From assembly GCF_947500405.1 (NCBI RefSeq), contig NZ_CANMRY010000003.1, positions 403,987 to 467,986 of the forward strand: a stretch of 64,000 nt of DNA, written 5' to 3'. The translations under genes were made by a program, and so were the position numbers. The notes beneath the pieces were generated by a model. It saw nothing but the letters and a program-made list of their open reading frames with translations, did no database searches and was not told where the DNA came from. Below, in pieces: positions 17,876-26,837 of the stretch (position 1 is its first letter; each line of letters opens with the position of its first letter). This DNA is from an uncultured Maribacter sp. GTDB taxonomy: Bacteria > Bacteroidota > Bacteroidia > Flavobacteriales > Flavobacteriaceae.

Positions 17876-18982
17876 TTATACTCCTTCATTTTTATTAAAT
17901 GAAACCATGTTTTGTATGGTTAGCATAATACGGTCTAACAAGAATCCAATAATTCCAATAATAAACATTGCTACAATTATTTTAGAATTAGAGTCTATTG
18001 CTCCATTCTGAAATTCTTCCCAAACAAAGGATCCTAATCCAGGACTTTGTGCTAAAAGTTCAATAGCAATAAGTACCATCCAAGCAACAGATAGTGTAAT
18101 ACGTAATCCTGTAAAAATTAACGGCAATGAGGAAGGTAATATAACTTTAAACACTTTTTGCATTGGCCCTAATTTTAAAACCTTTGCTACATTTATATAA
18201 TCTTTATCCACGGATGAAACCCCCATTGCCGTATTCACTAATGTTGCCCACATAGAACACAAACCAACACTTATAAAAGAAATGATAAATGCACTATCTG
18301 AATTTGAATCTTTAGTTAATGTTTTAACAATCATGAAAACTAAAAGCAACCATACTACTGGTGATACTGGTTTAAATATTTGAATTAACCAATTAAAAGA
18401 ACTTCTTAATGTTGTACTTAAACCAATTACGACTCCAATAGGAACTGCAATAACTAATGCTAATAAGAACCCCGCGAATACCGTTTTTAAACTTGTAAAT
18501 ATTTGATCTACAAAAGAAGGTCTTCCTGTATAAGTTATAGGCTCTTTACCTGCAGCAATTCTTTTTTCATTCATTACTGCAGTCTTTTCTTTAAAAGCAA
18601 GTTTATCTGCGCTAATAACTTTATGATCTTCTAATAAAGTTTTAAAAGAAGCCCAAACCTGAGATGGAGAAGGCAATGTATTTGGCTGGCAACTAATTTC
18701 TCCAGAAGCAATACACGCTCTCATTTCATCGGCAGCTGCTTGTCCTTGATCTGCTAAGGCTTTTTCTATCTTAAAGTTTGCTTCCTTATTAAAAAGAGCT
18801 GTAGATCCTCCTTGCCAAACTCCTAAAAATAAAAGAATAGACAATAGTGGTACAATAATCTTCTTTAAAAAGTTTACAATATCTTCTTTCTGTGGTTTTC
18901 CTGTAAATAGTGCTGTAATGGGTTTTAAAAAACCAAAACCCATTAGTTGCGTTATTTTATTTAAAGTAATACTTTGCTTCAT
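17876..18982 (-). CDS. nrtB: nitrate/nitrite ABC importer permease (NrtB-type)
   Basis: A 368-residue BPD-type permease. After a first helix (about residues 37-57) there is a polar region of roughly 100 residues (about 60-160) containing two Cys residues (RACIASGEISCQ). The core follows with five helices and the EAA loop (AKVLKLGPMQKVFKVILPSSLPLIFTG). NrtB proteins are usually nearer 280 residues, so the periplasmic insert is unusual. It lies 24 bp after nrtA and 18 bp before the first ATPase. Confidence 0.88.
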   Translation of the reverse strand: MKQSITLNKITQLMGFGFLKPITALFTGKPQKEDIVNFLKKIIVPLLSILLFLGVWQGGSTALFNKEANFKIEKALADQGQAAADEMRACIASGEISCQPNTLPSPSQVWASFKTLLEDHKVISADKLAFKEKTAVMNEKRIAAGKEPITYTGRPSFVDQIFTSLKTVFAGFLLALVIAVPIGVVIGLSTTLRSSFNWLIQIFKPVSPVVWLLLVFMIVKTLTKDSNSDSAFIISFISVGLCSMWATLVNTAMGVSSVDKDYINVAKVLKLGPMQKVFKVILPSSLPLIFTGLRITLSVAWMVLIAIELLAQSPGLGSFVWEEFQNGAIDSNSKIIVAMFIIGIIGFLLDRIMLTIQNMVSFNKNEGV

Positions 18983-19006
18983 AATTATTAGTTTAAATAG
19001 TTAGCT

Positions 19007-20377
19007 TTAATCCTTGTTTCCTATTGAAAAGCTGTTGATGTACCCTATTGGGTCTTTTGCATCATATTTAGTACCGTCTATAAAATCTGTTGTAGCTGGC
19101 TTATACCCGTCTGTATCTGGAATATCTGTTGCAGGAATATGCCCTTCTGCTACTAATATTTTCGCTGCTTTTTCCCAGATATCTGGTCTATAAATATCTT
19201 TGATAGTATTTGAGTACCACTCTACTGGCTTAGCATCGGGAATTTGACCCCATCTTCTCATTTGTGTTAAGAACCAAGTACCATCAGAATAGAATGGGTA
19301 AGTTGCATTATACTTGTAGAATACATTAAAGTCTGGCATCTCACGCTTGTCTCCTTTTTCGAACTCAAACGTACCTGTCATAGAGTTTGCTAAAACTGCT
19401 TCATCTGCACCTACGTATTGCGACATAGATAATATTTTTACAGCTTCAGCTCTATTAGTTGGCTCATCTAACCATTTACCAGCTCTAATAAGTGCTTTAG
19501 TAACAGCTACTGCCGTATTAGGATTTTCCTCAACAAATTTCTTTGTCATTACAAATACTTTTTCTGGGTTATTTTTCCAGATATCATAGTTTGTTGTAAC
19601 TGGTACACCAATACCTTTAAATACTGCTTGTTGGTTCCATGGCTCTCCTACACAGTATCCATAAATAGTACCTGCCTCAAGAGTTGCTGGCATTTGTGGC
19701 GGAGGAGTTACTGATAATAATACCTCAGCATCAATCTGCCCTTGCACATTATCTTTTGTGTACATTCCTGGGTGAATACCAGCTGCTGCTAACCAATAAC
19801 GAATTTCATAGTTATGTGTAGATACTGGAAATACCATTCCCATTTTAAAAGCTTTACCAGAATTTTTATACTCTGTAATTACTGGTTTTAAAGCATCTGC
19901 TTTAATTGGGTGTACTGGTTTACCATCTGCTCCTTTAGGAACATTTGGCTTCATTTTAGACCAAACATCATTAGATACTGTAATACCATTTCCATTTAAA
20001 TCCATAGAAAAAGGGGTAACCAATTCTGCTTGTCTACCAAAACCTGCTCCTGCAGCAATTGGCTGTCCTGCTAACATATGAGAACCATCTAACTGACCAT
20101 CAATAACACGATCTAAAATATTTTTCCAGTTAGATTGTGCTTCTACAGAAACAAACAATCCTTCTTCTTCAAAAAAGCCTTTTTCTTTTGCAATGGCTAA
20201 AGGCGCCATGTCCGTTAATTTTATAAAGCCAAAAGTTAATTGTGGTTTTTCAATTTCTAATGTTGTAGCCGCAGCTTCAGTTGCCGCTTCGGTAGCTGCC
20301 TTTTTTGTTTTATCACCACAGGATGCCGCTAGGACAAGAAGTAACAAAAAAGCGGTTTTTTTAAAGATAGTTTTCAT
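19007..20377 (-). CDS. nrtA: nitrate/nitrite-binding lipoprotein (NrtA-type)
   Basis: A 456-residue lipid-anchored binding protein. The signal ends at Cys20 (LLVLAASC), followed by an Ala/Thr/Glu linker. The mature domain begins [26 protein letters not shown] and continues with [13 protein letters not shown] and [10 protein letters not shown], all close to the NrtA/CmpA family. It captures nitrate or nitrite for NrtB. It is first in a four-gene operon, and two TACGTA motifs (20398-20403 and 20429-20434) sit in its promoter region. Confidence 0.9.
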   Translation of the reverse strand: MKTIFKKTAFLLLLVLAASCGDKTKKAATEAATEAAATTLEIEKPQLTFGFIKLTDMAPLAIAKEKGFFEEEGLFVSVEAQSNWKNILDRVIDGQLDGSHMLAGQPIAAGAGFGRQAELVTPFSMDLNGNGITVSNDVWSKMKPNVPKGADGKPVHPIKADALKPVITEYKNSGKAFKMGMVFPVSTHNYEIRYWLAAAGIHPGMYTKDNVQGQIDAEVLLSVTPPPQMPATLEAGTIYGYCVGEPWNQQAVFKGIGVPVTTNYDIWKNNPEKVFVMTKKFVEENPNTAVAVTKALIRAGKWLDEPTNRAEAVKILSMSQYVGADEAVLANSMTGTFEFEKGDKREMPDFNVFYKYNATYPFYSDGTWFLTQMRRWGQIPDAKPVEWYSNTIKDIYRPDIWEKAAKILVAEGHIPATDIPDTDGYKPATTDFIDGTKYDAKDPIGYINSFSIGNKD

Positions 20378-20687
20378 ATTTATAATTTTAAATGTTCTAC
20401 GTATTAATACTTATTCAAGGCAAATATATACGTAACACTAAAAGTATTCTATGGCATTACCCATCTTAAATCCGTCTTTTACACCATGGTTATACCATAC
20501 AACTAACAGATTAAAAACTATCAAAAAACATATTTACACAATAACAGTGTGTTTTATAATACTTTACAAAAAATAATCAATACGTATAACCTAATAAAAA
20601 AGGCTACGTAACTACTACTTAGAATAAAAAAAGCCAACTAAATACGTATTTAGTTGGCTTTTTTATAAAAACAAATGTGCTCTTAAT
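20378..20687. promoter_or_regulatory. 310-bp intergenic region: nrtA promoter with TACGTA motifs
   Basis: No gene is seen here. TACGTA occurs at 20398-20403, 20429-20434, 20581-20586 and 20605-20610, plus a fifth copy at the centre of the terminator palindrome (20643-20648). The two nearest the nrtA start are 31 bp apart. The region would hold the nrtA promoter on the minus strand. Confidence 0.5.
20626..20665. terminator. bidirectional-looking terminator, 38-bp perfect palindrome
   Basis: Positions 20627-20645 and 20646-20664 are exact reverse complements, giving a hairpin with A-runs and T-runs at its ends (stem core AGCCAACTAAATAC). It lies just behind the pentaheme cytochrome stop and ends the redox operon. 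The centre contains TACGTA, so the site could double as a regulator target. Confidence 0.8.
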
Positions 20688-21401
20688 TTATTTCTTATTT
20701 AAATTTAATTTTATCCATTCTGGCTCAGACAAACCAATATATTTTTTATCCGTTCCATAAGGATCTTTGCCTCCTTTTAGATATGCATTAATTGTTTGCA
20801 TAGGAATAGTATCTTGCAATTTTGTTGGAACTTCATATCTATGGTTTCCATGAAAATCATGACATTGTATACATGTATTCCATTGTTCTTCTGCTATAAG
20901 TGTTTCATGAGCAACATCTATAGGGTCCTCTTCTACTTTTAAATCTTGATGACAGTTCATACAATAATTAACAGCTGCAATAGTAACTCTCTCTCCATTA
21001 TGTTCTGAGTGGCAAGTAATACAAGTTGTAGCGTCTATTACTTTTATAATTTCTTTAAATCTTGGTTCCGAAAAACGATGATTAGGGTGTCTGTCATTTG
21101 GTCTATCATGGCACTGCAAACAATTTTCAACCGTAACATTTTGGGTTCCAAAATCTACATTATGCTCTCTCATGCCAATTGCAAATTGTATATTAGATTG
21201 TATTTGTTGGGATAAATTCCCTTTAGCATCGGCATGGCAAGTAACACAAGATAAATCATCATGCCCTTCATTCATTGGCCCTAATGAGATATATTCCTCA
21301 GAAGACTTTAAGGTTAAAAACAGAACAACGCATATTCCTATTAGTACCCCTATAATACCTCCAGTAAATTGTCTTTTTCTTAATGGACTTATTTTAAACA
21401 T
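20688..21401 (-). CDS. membrane-anchored pentaheme cytochrome c
   Basis: A 237-residue protein with one N-terminal helix (about residues 13-31) and five CxxCH sites: CVTCH, CLQCH, CITCH, CMNCH and CIQCH. Many extra His residues near them (HPNHRF, HNGE, HGNHRYE) could serve as distal ligands. The hemes would face the periplasm. It is the last gene of the operon, 5 bp after the flavoprotein gene. The membrane b-type protein and flavoprotein next to it suggest it receives electrons from inside. It is not NrfH or NapC by its heme spacing, and the electron acceptor is unknown. Confidence 0.8.
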   Translation of the reverse strand: MFKISPLRKRQFTGGIIGVLIGICVVLFLTLKSSEEYISLGPMNEGHDDLSCVTCHADAKGNLSQQIQSNIQFAIGMREHNVDFGTQNVTVENCLQCHDRPNDRHPNHRFSEPRFKEIIKVIDATTCITCHSEHNGERVTIAAVNYCMNCHQDLKVEEDPIDVAHETLIAEEQWNTCIQCHDFHGNHRYEVPTKLQDTIPMQTINAYLKGGKDPYGTDKKYIGLSEPEWIKLNLNKK

Positions 21402-21406
21402 ACCTT

Positions 21407-22435
21407 TTAAAAATTAATTACAACATTTTCACTAGCAGGGTAGCTTATACAGGTTAATATTTTACCTTCTTCTACTTCTTCTGGTGGCATAAAATGCCCC
21501 TCTGTCATTACTACATCTCCTTTAGAGCAAGATGCTTTACATGTAGAACACATACCAGACCTACAAGAATATGGTAAAGCAATATTGTTTACCATTGCCA
21601 TTTGTAAAATAGATTTATTTTTAGGGACTTTAATTTTATAGGATTCATTATCATAATTAATTTCTACATCGCATTCTTCATTTTCCCCGACAACTGCTAT
21701 TTTGGGACTTGCAAAAACTTCGACCTTAATATTAGATGGCGAAACGTTCTTAGTGTTTAAAATTTCTTTAACACATTCCATATATCCAAAAGGACCACAA
21801 ATCATATATTCATTAGAATCGAATTTTAAATTATGCTTTTCCATAATTGCTATCAAAACTTCTTCTGTAAGCAATCCTGAATAATAATTTAATGGTGCAT
21901 TATCACTCTTAGAAAGTATATGTTCTACTTTGAATGATGAAGGATATTTCTTAGTTAAGTTTTCAATCTCTTTATTAAAAATAATTCCTTCGTAATTTTG
22001 ATTAGCATACACTAAGAGGATTTTAGAGTTTGGTTCTTTTTCTAGAACAGATTTTACAATAGAAAATATTGGGGTTATACCACTACCTCCAGCAAAAAAA
22101 ACATATTGTTTTATAGTCTCTTTTCTTGGGGCTATATAAAAACTTCCTGTTGGTTTATCCACCTCATATTTATCTCCTACTTTAAAATTGTCATGAATAT
22201 AATTAGATACTAAGCCCTGATCTACTCTTTTTATTGTTATTCTCAAATCTGAATCGGTGTAGGGATTACTACTAAAGGAGTATGCTCTTTTATGTACTGC
22301 ATTATCTATAGGGACATTTATTGACATAAACTGCCCTGGTTTATAAGATAACTTTTTAAAAAAATTCCCATTTTTAAAACAGATTGTTACAGCGTCTTTT
22401 GTTTCCTGTATTATTTCTTTTACTAATAACTTCAT
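21407..22435 (-). CDS. FAD/NAD(P) oxidoreductase with C-terminal 2Fe-2S domain
   Basis: A 342-residue cytoplasmic protein of the ferredoxin-NADP-reductase superfamily. The FAD site RAYS is at residues 50-53, the nucleotide site GGSGITP at 116-122, and the ferredoxin-type cluster ligands are Cys291, Cys296, Cys299 and Cys329. This domain order matches PaaE, Hcr and related NAD(P)H reductases. It lies 8 bp after the di-heme membrane protein and in the same operon as a stand-alone globin. It may reduce either the membrane hemes or the globin, and both are possible. No membrane segment is present. Confidence 0.85.
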   Translation of the reverse strand: MKLLVKEIIQETKDAVTICFKNGNFFKKLSYKPGQFMSINVPIDNAVHKRAYSFSSNPYTDSDLRITIKRVDQGLVSNYIHDNFKVGDKYEVDKPTGSFYIAPRKETIKQYVFFAGGSGITPIFSIVKSVLEKEPNSKILLVYANQNYEGIIFNKEIENLTKKYPSSFKVEHILSKSDNAPLNYYSGLLTEEVLIAIMEKHNLKFDSNEYMICGPFGYMECVKEILNTKNVSPSNIKVEVFASPKIAVVGENEECDVEINYDNESYKIKVPKNKSILQMAMVNNIALPYSCRSGMCSTCKASCSKGDVVMTEGHFMPPEEVEEGKILTCISYPASENVVINF

Positions 22436-22443
22436 TTATAGAC

Positions 22444-22923
22444 TTATTTATAATAAAACACCATTACTATATGGAAACACATTAAAATGGAGATGATTAT
22501 TGAAAATGCCACATGAAAAATCATCCAACCTTTAAATAAAATTTCTCCTTTACTTTTTATAACATCTAAATTTATATACCCTAAAAGGGCATTAGCAAAA
22601 AACAAATAAGACATAAGAGCTATATAGCCGTATCCTAATTTTACACTATGAATATAAAAAAGAAGAGGACTCATTGCTCCTAACCATTTATGGATTGTTA
22701 TCATTTTTATGGCATTTTGTCTAAACCTTTTTATTACACGAGTAAAGGTCAACAGCCACTGAAAAATGATAAACAACGCCACTCCTAAGCCAGACCATCT
22801 TTTATAGTTTTCTTGTTGTTGCAGTTCTTGTAACCACACCCATTCTATATTCCCAAAATAGAATACAAAAAAGACGGATAACAATACCAATCCTAAAATA
22901 GTAGAGTTGTTATTACTTTTCAC
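22444..22923 (-). CDS. small di-heme b membrane protein (ferric-reductase/NOX-like core)
   Basis: A 159-residue protein with about four to five membrane helices (near residues 8-23, 44-60, 76-95, 98-116 and 133-156). Two helices carry exact H-x13-H pairs, His78/His92 and His137/His151. This is the arrangement that ligates two stacked b hemes in ferric reductases and NADPH oxidases. The family name is not recognised with certainty. The next gene encodes the FAD/NAD(P) part that is fused to this domain in NOX/FRE enzymes, and a periplasmic cytochrome follows. I infer a transmembrane electron conduit. Confidence 0.6.
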   Translation of the reverse strand: MKSNNNSTILGLVLLSVFFVFYFGNIEWVWLQELQQQENYKRWSGLGVALFIIFQWLLTFTRVIKRFRQNAIKMITIHKWLGAMSPLLFYIHSVKLGYGYIALMSYLFFANALLGYINLDVIKSKGEILFKGWMIFHVAFSIIISILMCFHIVMVFYYK

Positions 22924-22964
22924 TAATATAAAATCTAATAGAGGTTAAAAATTTGCTATTTAGT

Positions 22965-23798
22965 TTACTCCCTTACAGCTACTAATTTTTTCATTGTTTT
23001 GTAAGAAGTTAATTTCTTAACACTATCTAAAAACACTTCAGACGTTGGCAAGTAATTCCCTTCTACTGGCCATTTATCTCCAATTGTTGGTTTCTCACTT
23101 TCTTTAAATGCAGCTATTTCATTTAAGTATTCTACGTATATATCTACAGTCCCCATTGCATAAGAGTTTAACACATCAATTGTTTCTTTATAGGTTAAAG
23201 AATCTTTAGGATATTGCCATGTTGTTGCACCCATTACATCTCCTAGTTTCCAATCATCCTTTGTAGTTTGTGGGTGTTTATTATGACAAGTAACACATGC
23301 GGCTGCACTAGCCAAATCTGCGAACATAGCGGTATGTAATTTTGTATCCTCTTCATAAAAAAATTGTGGTTTTTGATCCTCTTTTATTTTTTCAAAAAGC
23401 TCTGCTTGTTTCCCCTCAAACTTATTTGCCGCATTTACAGGAAAATCGGAACCCAAATATAGTCCTAATGGCACTGGGCTTTTTCTTATACTTGTTGCCA
23501 CACCTCTTAAAAAAAGAGCTGGTAAAGGTCCAGCTTCTACATCATCTTTTCTCCAATCCTCATCAAACTTCATTCCTTGTAATTTTCCTTTTCCAACAAT
23601 AGCTTTGGTGTATAGAGTTCTCGTAACATCATTCTCTTCTGCAACCATTTCCAGAACCTCTTCTACAGAAAAAGCATTATTAGCCATCTCCCCATTTTTT
23701 ACTTTTTCTTCAGGAACCCCTCCACATGAATTAAGAAGAATAAGGCTAGTTAATAAAATAGCGATTACTAATACTGGGTTTTTTTCAATTTTTTTCAT
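22965..23798 (-). CDS. heme lipoprotein with Tll0287-like (DUF3365) domain
   Basis: A 277-residue lipoprotein (signal LILLNSC, Cys near residue 25). A single heme site CVTCHNKHPQTTKDDWKLGDVMGA, near residue 170, is the hallmark of the Tll0287-like/DUF3365 family, in which a c heme sits in a PAS-like fold and often serves redox or gas sensing. It is periplasmic and second in the redox operon, 20 bp after the globin gene. It could sense NO or redox state, or carry electrons. Confidence 0.82.
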   Translation of the reverse strand: MKKIEKNPVLVIAILLTSLILLNSCGGVPEEKVKNGEMANNAFSVEEVLEMVAEENDVTRTLYTKAIVGKGKLQGMKFDEDWRKDDVEAGPLPALFLRGVATSIRKSPVPLGLYLGSDFPVNAANKFEGKQAELFEKIKEDQKPQFFYEEDTKLHTAMFADLASAAACVTCHNKHPQTTKDDWKLGDVMGATTWQYPKDSLTYKETIDVLNSYAMGTVDIYVEYLNEIAAFKESEKPTIGDKWPVEGNYLPTSEVFLDSVKKLTSYKTMKKLVAVRE

Positions 23799-23818
23799 AT
23801 GAGTATATTTTAGACTTA

Positions 23819-24232
23819 TTAGTAAGATGCTTTTATCATTACGTCAGACATAGTTCCGTAAACTGATGCCCATGCTTCTTTAACTTCTGGAGTAAAATCA
23901 TCCCCTAACCCCACAGAAAGTGTGTCTAATAAAGCTGCACCTACGGTATTATAATGAGAGGGTTCTACTTTGTATTCCACGTGTTTTTTTCCAAGGTTTT
24001 CTAAAACAGGAACTAACATTTCCAGATTACTTAATCCTGCAACAGCACTACCTAACATGGTCATTAACTTATTACCTTGCGTTGCCATTTTTTCTTGATC
24101 CGATGGAAATAAAGGCTTTAATGCTGGATCCAGCTCAAATAACTTAGCGTAAAATATCTCTGCTGCCGTAGAGGCAATTGGTTTTACCTTTTCGAATGAT
24201 TCCTGAACAAGAGAAATTGTTTTTTCTTCCAT
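23819..24232 (-). CDS. single-domain globin (flavohemoglobin-type heme domain)
   Basis: A 137-residue globin matching the heme domain of flavohemoglobins. Proximal His84 lies in GKKHVEYKVEPSHY, B10 Tyr28 and E7 Gln52 are the residues typical of NO-dioxygenating bacterial globins. The reductase half of Hmp is missing from this polypeptide, but an FAD/NAD(P) reductase is encoded three genes downstream in the same operon. Conversion of NO to nitrate is a likely role, and gas sensing is an alternative. It is first in the operon and has two TACGTA sites 43-57 bp upstream. Confidence 0.85.
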   Translation of the reverse strand: MEEKTISLVQESFEKVKPIASTAAEIFYAKLFELDPALKPLFPSDQEKMATQGNKLMTMLGSAVAGLSNLEMLVPVLENLGKKHVEYKVEPSHYNTVGAALLDTLSVGLGDDFTPEVKEAWASVYGTMSDVMIKASY

Positions 24233-24274
24233 AATAGATTGTTTTAGTTTAATGGTTATTCTAAAAATAAAGAT

Positions 24275-24289
24275 TACGTATTTTACGTA
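24275..24289. promoter_or_regulatory. double TACGTA site upstream of the globin operon
   Basis: TACGTATTTTACGTA holds two TACGTA copies at 9-bp spacing, 43-57 bp before the globin start. The spacing matches, within one base, the double site before nirB (10 bp). About one helical turn between copies suggests dimer or tandem binding on one DNA face. Confidence 0.5.
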
Positions 24290-24414
24290 TTCTTACTTAG
24301 ACAAATGTAAAGACCGAAACTTAAATCTTGTATGATTAAAGGCAGAAGAAAATATTTATTATTTCATAAACAATAATGTTTTTTTCTCTTATTAAATGTG
24401 ATTTTAATACATAA

Positions 24415-24440
24415 AAAAGGCTGCATAAATGCAGCCTTTT
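24415..24440 (-). terminator. terminator of the FNR-like regulator gene
   Basis: AAAAGGCTGCA (24415-24425) and TGCAGCCTTTT (24430-24440) form a perfect 11-bp stem with a 4-nt loop; T-runs flank both strands. It lies 46 bp behind the regulator stop on the minus strand. Confidence 0.8.
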
Positions 24441-24486
24441 CAGAAAGGTTTGAAAAAAATAAACAACTAACTATTACAAACACTTA

Positions 24487-25239
24487 CTATGTATCTAAAT
24501 AGAAATTGTGCTCCGATATTTCTCTTTTGAGAAGTTTTACATCTGGAATACCTATACGCTTTCCTTTTGCTATTACTAAGTTTTCCTTCTTTAAGACTGA
24601 TAAAATACGTATTACTTGCTCTTCTGTTGTGCCAGCATAATCTGCATATTCTTTTCTACTTAATTGAAGGTTTATATAACCATTAAGTTGCCCAAATTTT
24701 CTGTTAACATAGAGAAGTGTATCTATTACTCTTTCCCTAACTGTCATTTGAGATATTGATTTTACTTTTGCCTCACTCTTATTAAGTTCATTTGCGTAAA
24801 AAAGCATTAAATCATAGGTAAAACTTGCATCTTCCTTTAAAGCATATTGCAACAAATTTTTAGAAAAATAGCATAGTGTAGTATTTTCTAATGCTACTGC
24901 AGAAATGGAATAATACTCCTCGGTTCCAAAACCTCTATGACCAATTATTTCTCCTTCTTTAGCAAAACGTACTATTTGCTCTCTACCATTAATACCTGTT
25001 CTAAAAACTTTTACTTTTCCTTTTAAAATAAAAAACAATCCATTTACAGGTGCTCCTTCCATAATAAACTGCTGTCCTTTTTTACAGTTTATATCTGTTT
25101 TCTCATAAGAGAAGTCTAAAACTATTTTAGATGCAATGTTTTTTTTCATCAAACACTTTGCATTCTCACACGTATTACAAGAAATACCAGACATGGATTT
25201 CTTTCTCATTTTTTGTATGTTTTCTGTGTTTGATTGCAT
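24487..25239 (-). CDS. Crp/Fnr-family regulator with FNR-like Cys cluster
   Basis: A 250-residue regulator with a cyclic-nucleotide-type beta-roll (about 40-140), a dimer helix and a winged helix-turn-helix (SRKEYADYAGTTEEQVIRILSVL). Cys21, Cys24 and Cys29 near the N-terminus and Cys123 in the roll lie almost exactly where E. coli FNR has its 4Fe-4S ligands (20, 23, 29, 122). Oxygen- or NO-sensitive regulation is therefore likely. The recognition helix has Glu and Arg as in CRP/FNR. Candidate targets are the TGAT-N4-ATCA sites at 7574 and 16119, or the TACGTA sites. It lies between the redox operon and narK. Confidence 0.85.
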   Translation of the reverse strand: MQSNTENIQKMRKKSMSGISCNTCENAKCLMKKNIASKIVLDFSYEKTDINCKKGQQFIMEGAPVNGLFFILKGKVKVFRTGINGREQIVRFAKEGEIIGHRGFGTEEYYSISAVALENTTLCYFSKNLLQYALKEDASFTYDLMLFYANELNKSEAKVKSISQMTVRERVIDTLLYVNRKFGQLNGYINLQLSRKEYADYAGTTEEQVIRILSVLKKENLVIAKGKRIGIPDVKLLKREISEHNFYLDT

Positions 25240-25279
25240 ATTTACTGCTTTAAATTACCAATGCTCATCTACTAAACCA

Positions 25280-26671
25280 TTATTTATCTGCCTTTAAAAC
25301 CAATTCTGGTGTTTCTTCTGTTACAGGAGCAAACTTAATAGTCAATGCTAATATTCCTGCAAGAACAACAAAACCTCCAATTATAAAATAACCGCTAGAA
25401 ACCGCTGATGCTGATGCTGCCATTTGTGCAGATTTAACTGCCTGTTCTCCAAGCTGAGAATTGGAAGCTATTGCAGCACTTTCTGCTACTGCCGACTTAG
25501 ATTTTAAAAGCATAGCTGCAACAAAAGCACCTACATTACCTCCTGCTCCTACAATTCCTGAAATAGAACCTATTGCTTTTTTATTTATAAAAGGAACTAC
25601 AGAAAATGTTGCACCTTCTGCCATTTGTACACTTAAACTAAAGGCAATTAAAAATCCCATACCCACTACTATACTAGTTGCTGTAGAAAAAGTGGTAAGA
25701 ACAATACCCTCTATAGCAAGGATTACAGCCAAGAAAATTACACGACCCCTTAATCCTTTGAGCCTTCCAAACATGTCTCCAAAATACCCTCCTAAGGTTC
25801 TTGCAAAAATGTTCATTAAAGCAAAAGACAGAACTAAATTTCCTGCAAAACTTCTACTTAATCCAAATCTATTTTGCAAATAATCGTCCATAGTACCGTA
25901 AACTGTAAGTTCCATTCCAAAACAAGCAGCGTATATTAAAAAAAGTATCCAAACTCTATAATCTTTTAAAACTTCTAAAAAACCTATTTCGTCTTTTTTA
26001 CTTGTAGGTAACTCCCCTCTTTCTTTTAATTCTTTATAGTTTCCTTCTGGCGTATCCTGCGTAAAAAAGAAATATACAATACCCATTATAAAACAAGTAA
26101 TACCTGCAATAATCATAGAATACCTCCAAGCATTTTCCGCTTCAGCAATTCCTAAACTCACTACCGCAGCTGCAATAATTGGCATTCCTAATCTATTAGC
26201 TCCACCTCCAAGGTTACCCCATCCTGCAGAAGTTGCATTTGCTGTACCAACAATATTTGATGCAAACATTATAGAGGTATGTACTTGGGTAATTACAAAA
26301 GAAGCCCCAATAAAACCTATAAATAACCTACATATTAAAAATTGTTCTGGCGTTTGTACAAACCCTATTAATATAACGGGCAAAGCTCCAATCATTAACA
26401 TCCAGGTATAACACAAGCGCGGTCCATATTTATCACATAATTTACCAATTGCCAATCTTGCAAATACAGTCCCTGAAACGGCAAGAATAATAGAGTTCCA
26501 TTTTTGTTCTGGTGTTAACCCTAAATCCTTAACAACATCTGGCATAAAAGGCACTATACCAAACCATGAAAAGAAGCACAAGAAAAATGCTATAGAGGTT
26601 ATCCAAAATGTTCTTGTAGAAATACTTTTAAAATTAAGTAACTGTAGCTTTGTTGCTTTTTTAGAATCCAT
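25280..26671 (-). CDS. narK: nitrate/nitrite transporter, NarK/NNP family MFS
   Basis: A 463-residue 12-helix transporter. Both family signatures are present: AGWGNLGGGANRLG in helix 5 and GISGIVGAGGNVGAF in helix 11. It imports nitrate or exchanges nitrate and nitrite across the inner membrane. I start at the ATG at 26671 (MDSKKATKLQ) rather than the longer frame to 26713, because the TACGTA motif at 26717-26722 then lies 46-51 bp upstream, as at sister genes. It gives the cell a second import route beside the ABC system. Confidence 0.92.
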   Translation of the reverse strand: MDSKKATKLQLLNFKSISTRTFWITSIAFFLCFFSWFGIVPFMPDVVKDLGLTPEQKWNSIILAVSGTVFARLAIGKLCDKYGPRLCYTWMLMIGALPVILIGFVQTPEQFLICRLFIGFIGASFVITQVHTSIMFASNIVGTANATSAGWGNLGGGANRLGMPIIAAAVVSLGIAEAENAWRYSMIIAGITCFIMGIVYFFFTQDTPEGNYKELKERGELPTSKKDEIGFLEVLKDYRVWILFLIYAACFGMELTVYGTMDDYLQNRFGLSRSFAGNLVLSFALMNIFARTLGGYFGDMFGRLKGLRGRVIFLAVILAIEGIVLTTFSTATSIVVGMGFLIAFSLSVQMAEGATFSVVPFINKKAIGSISGIVGAGGNVGAFVAAMLLKSKSAVAESAAIASNSQLGEQAVKSAQMAASASAVSSGYFIIGGFVVLAGILALTIKFAPVTEETPELVLKADK

Positions 26672-26716
26672 ATTTTCTATAACTATACGTTTGTACTTAG
26701 TAATGAATTTCAAAAC

Positions 26717-26722
26717 TACGTA
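26717..26722. promoter_or_regulatory. TACGTA motif upstream of narK
   Basis: A single TACGTA lies 46-51 bp upstream of the narK start on the minus strand. The related half ATACGT occurs nearby at 26686-26691. The position fits the globin and nirB sites. Confidence 0.45.
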
Positions 26723-26837
26723 TTTATACTTAATTATAAATCATTTTACTATGAAATATGAAAAAATTACGAAAATGAGAAAAAGTAGGTGTATAAAAAC
26801 AGAAAATCATAAATAAAACTATTAAAAGACATAGAAA

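Noticed and set aside
25461..25883. A 140-codon open frame on the plus strand inside narK
   Set aside because: It lies wholly antisense to a gene with clear NarK signatures, has low-complexity Pro/Ala/Thr-rich composition, and no promoter or homologous motif.
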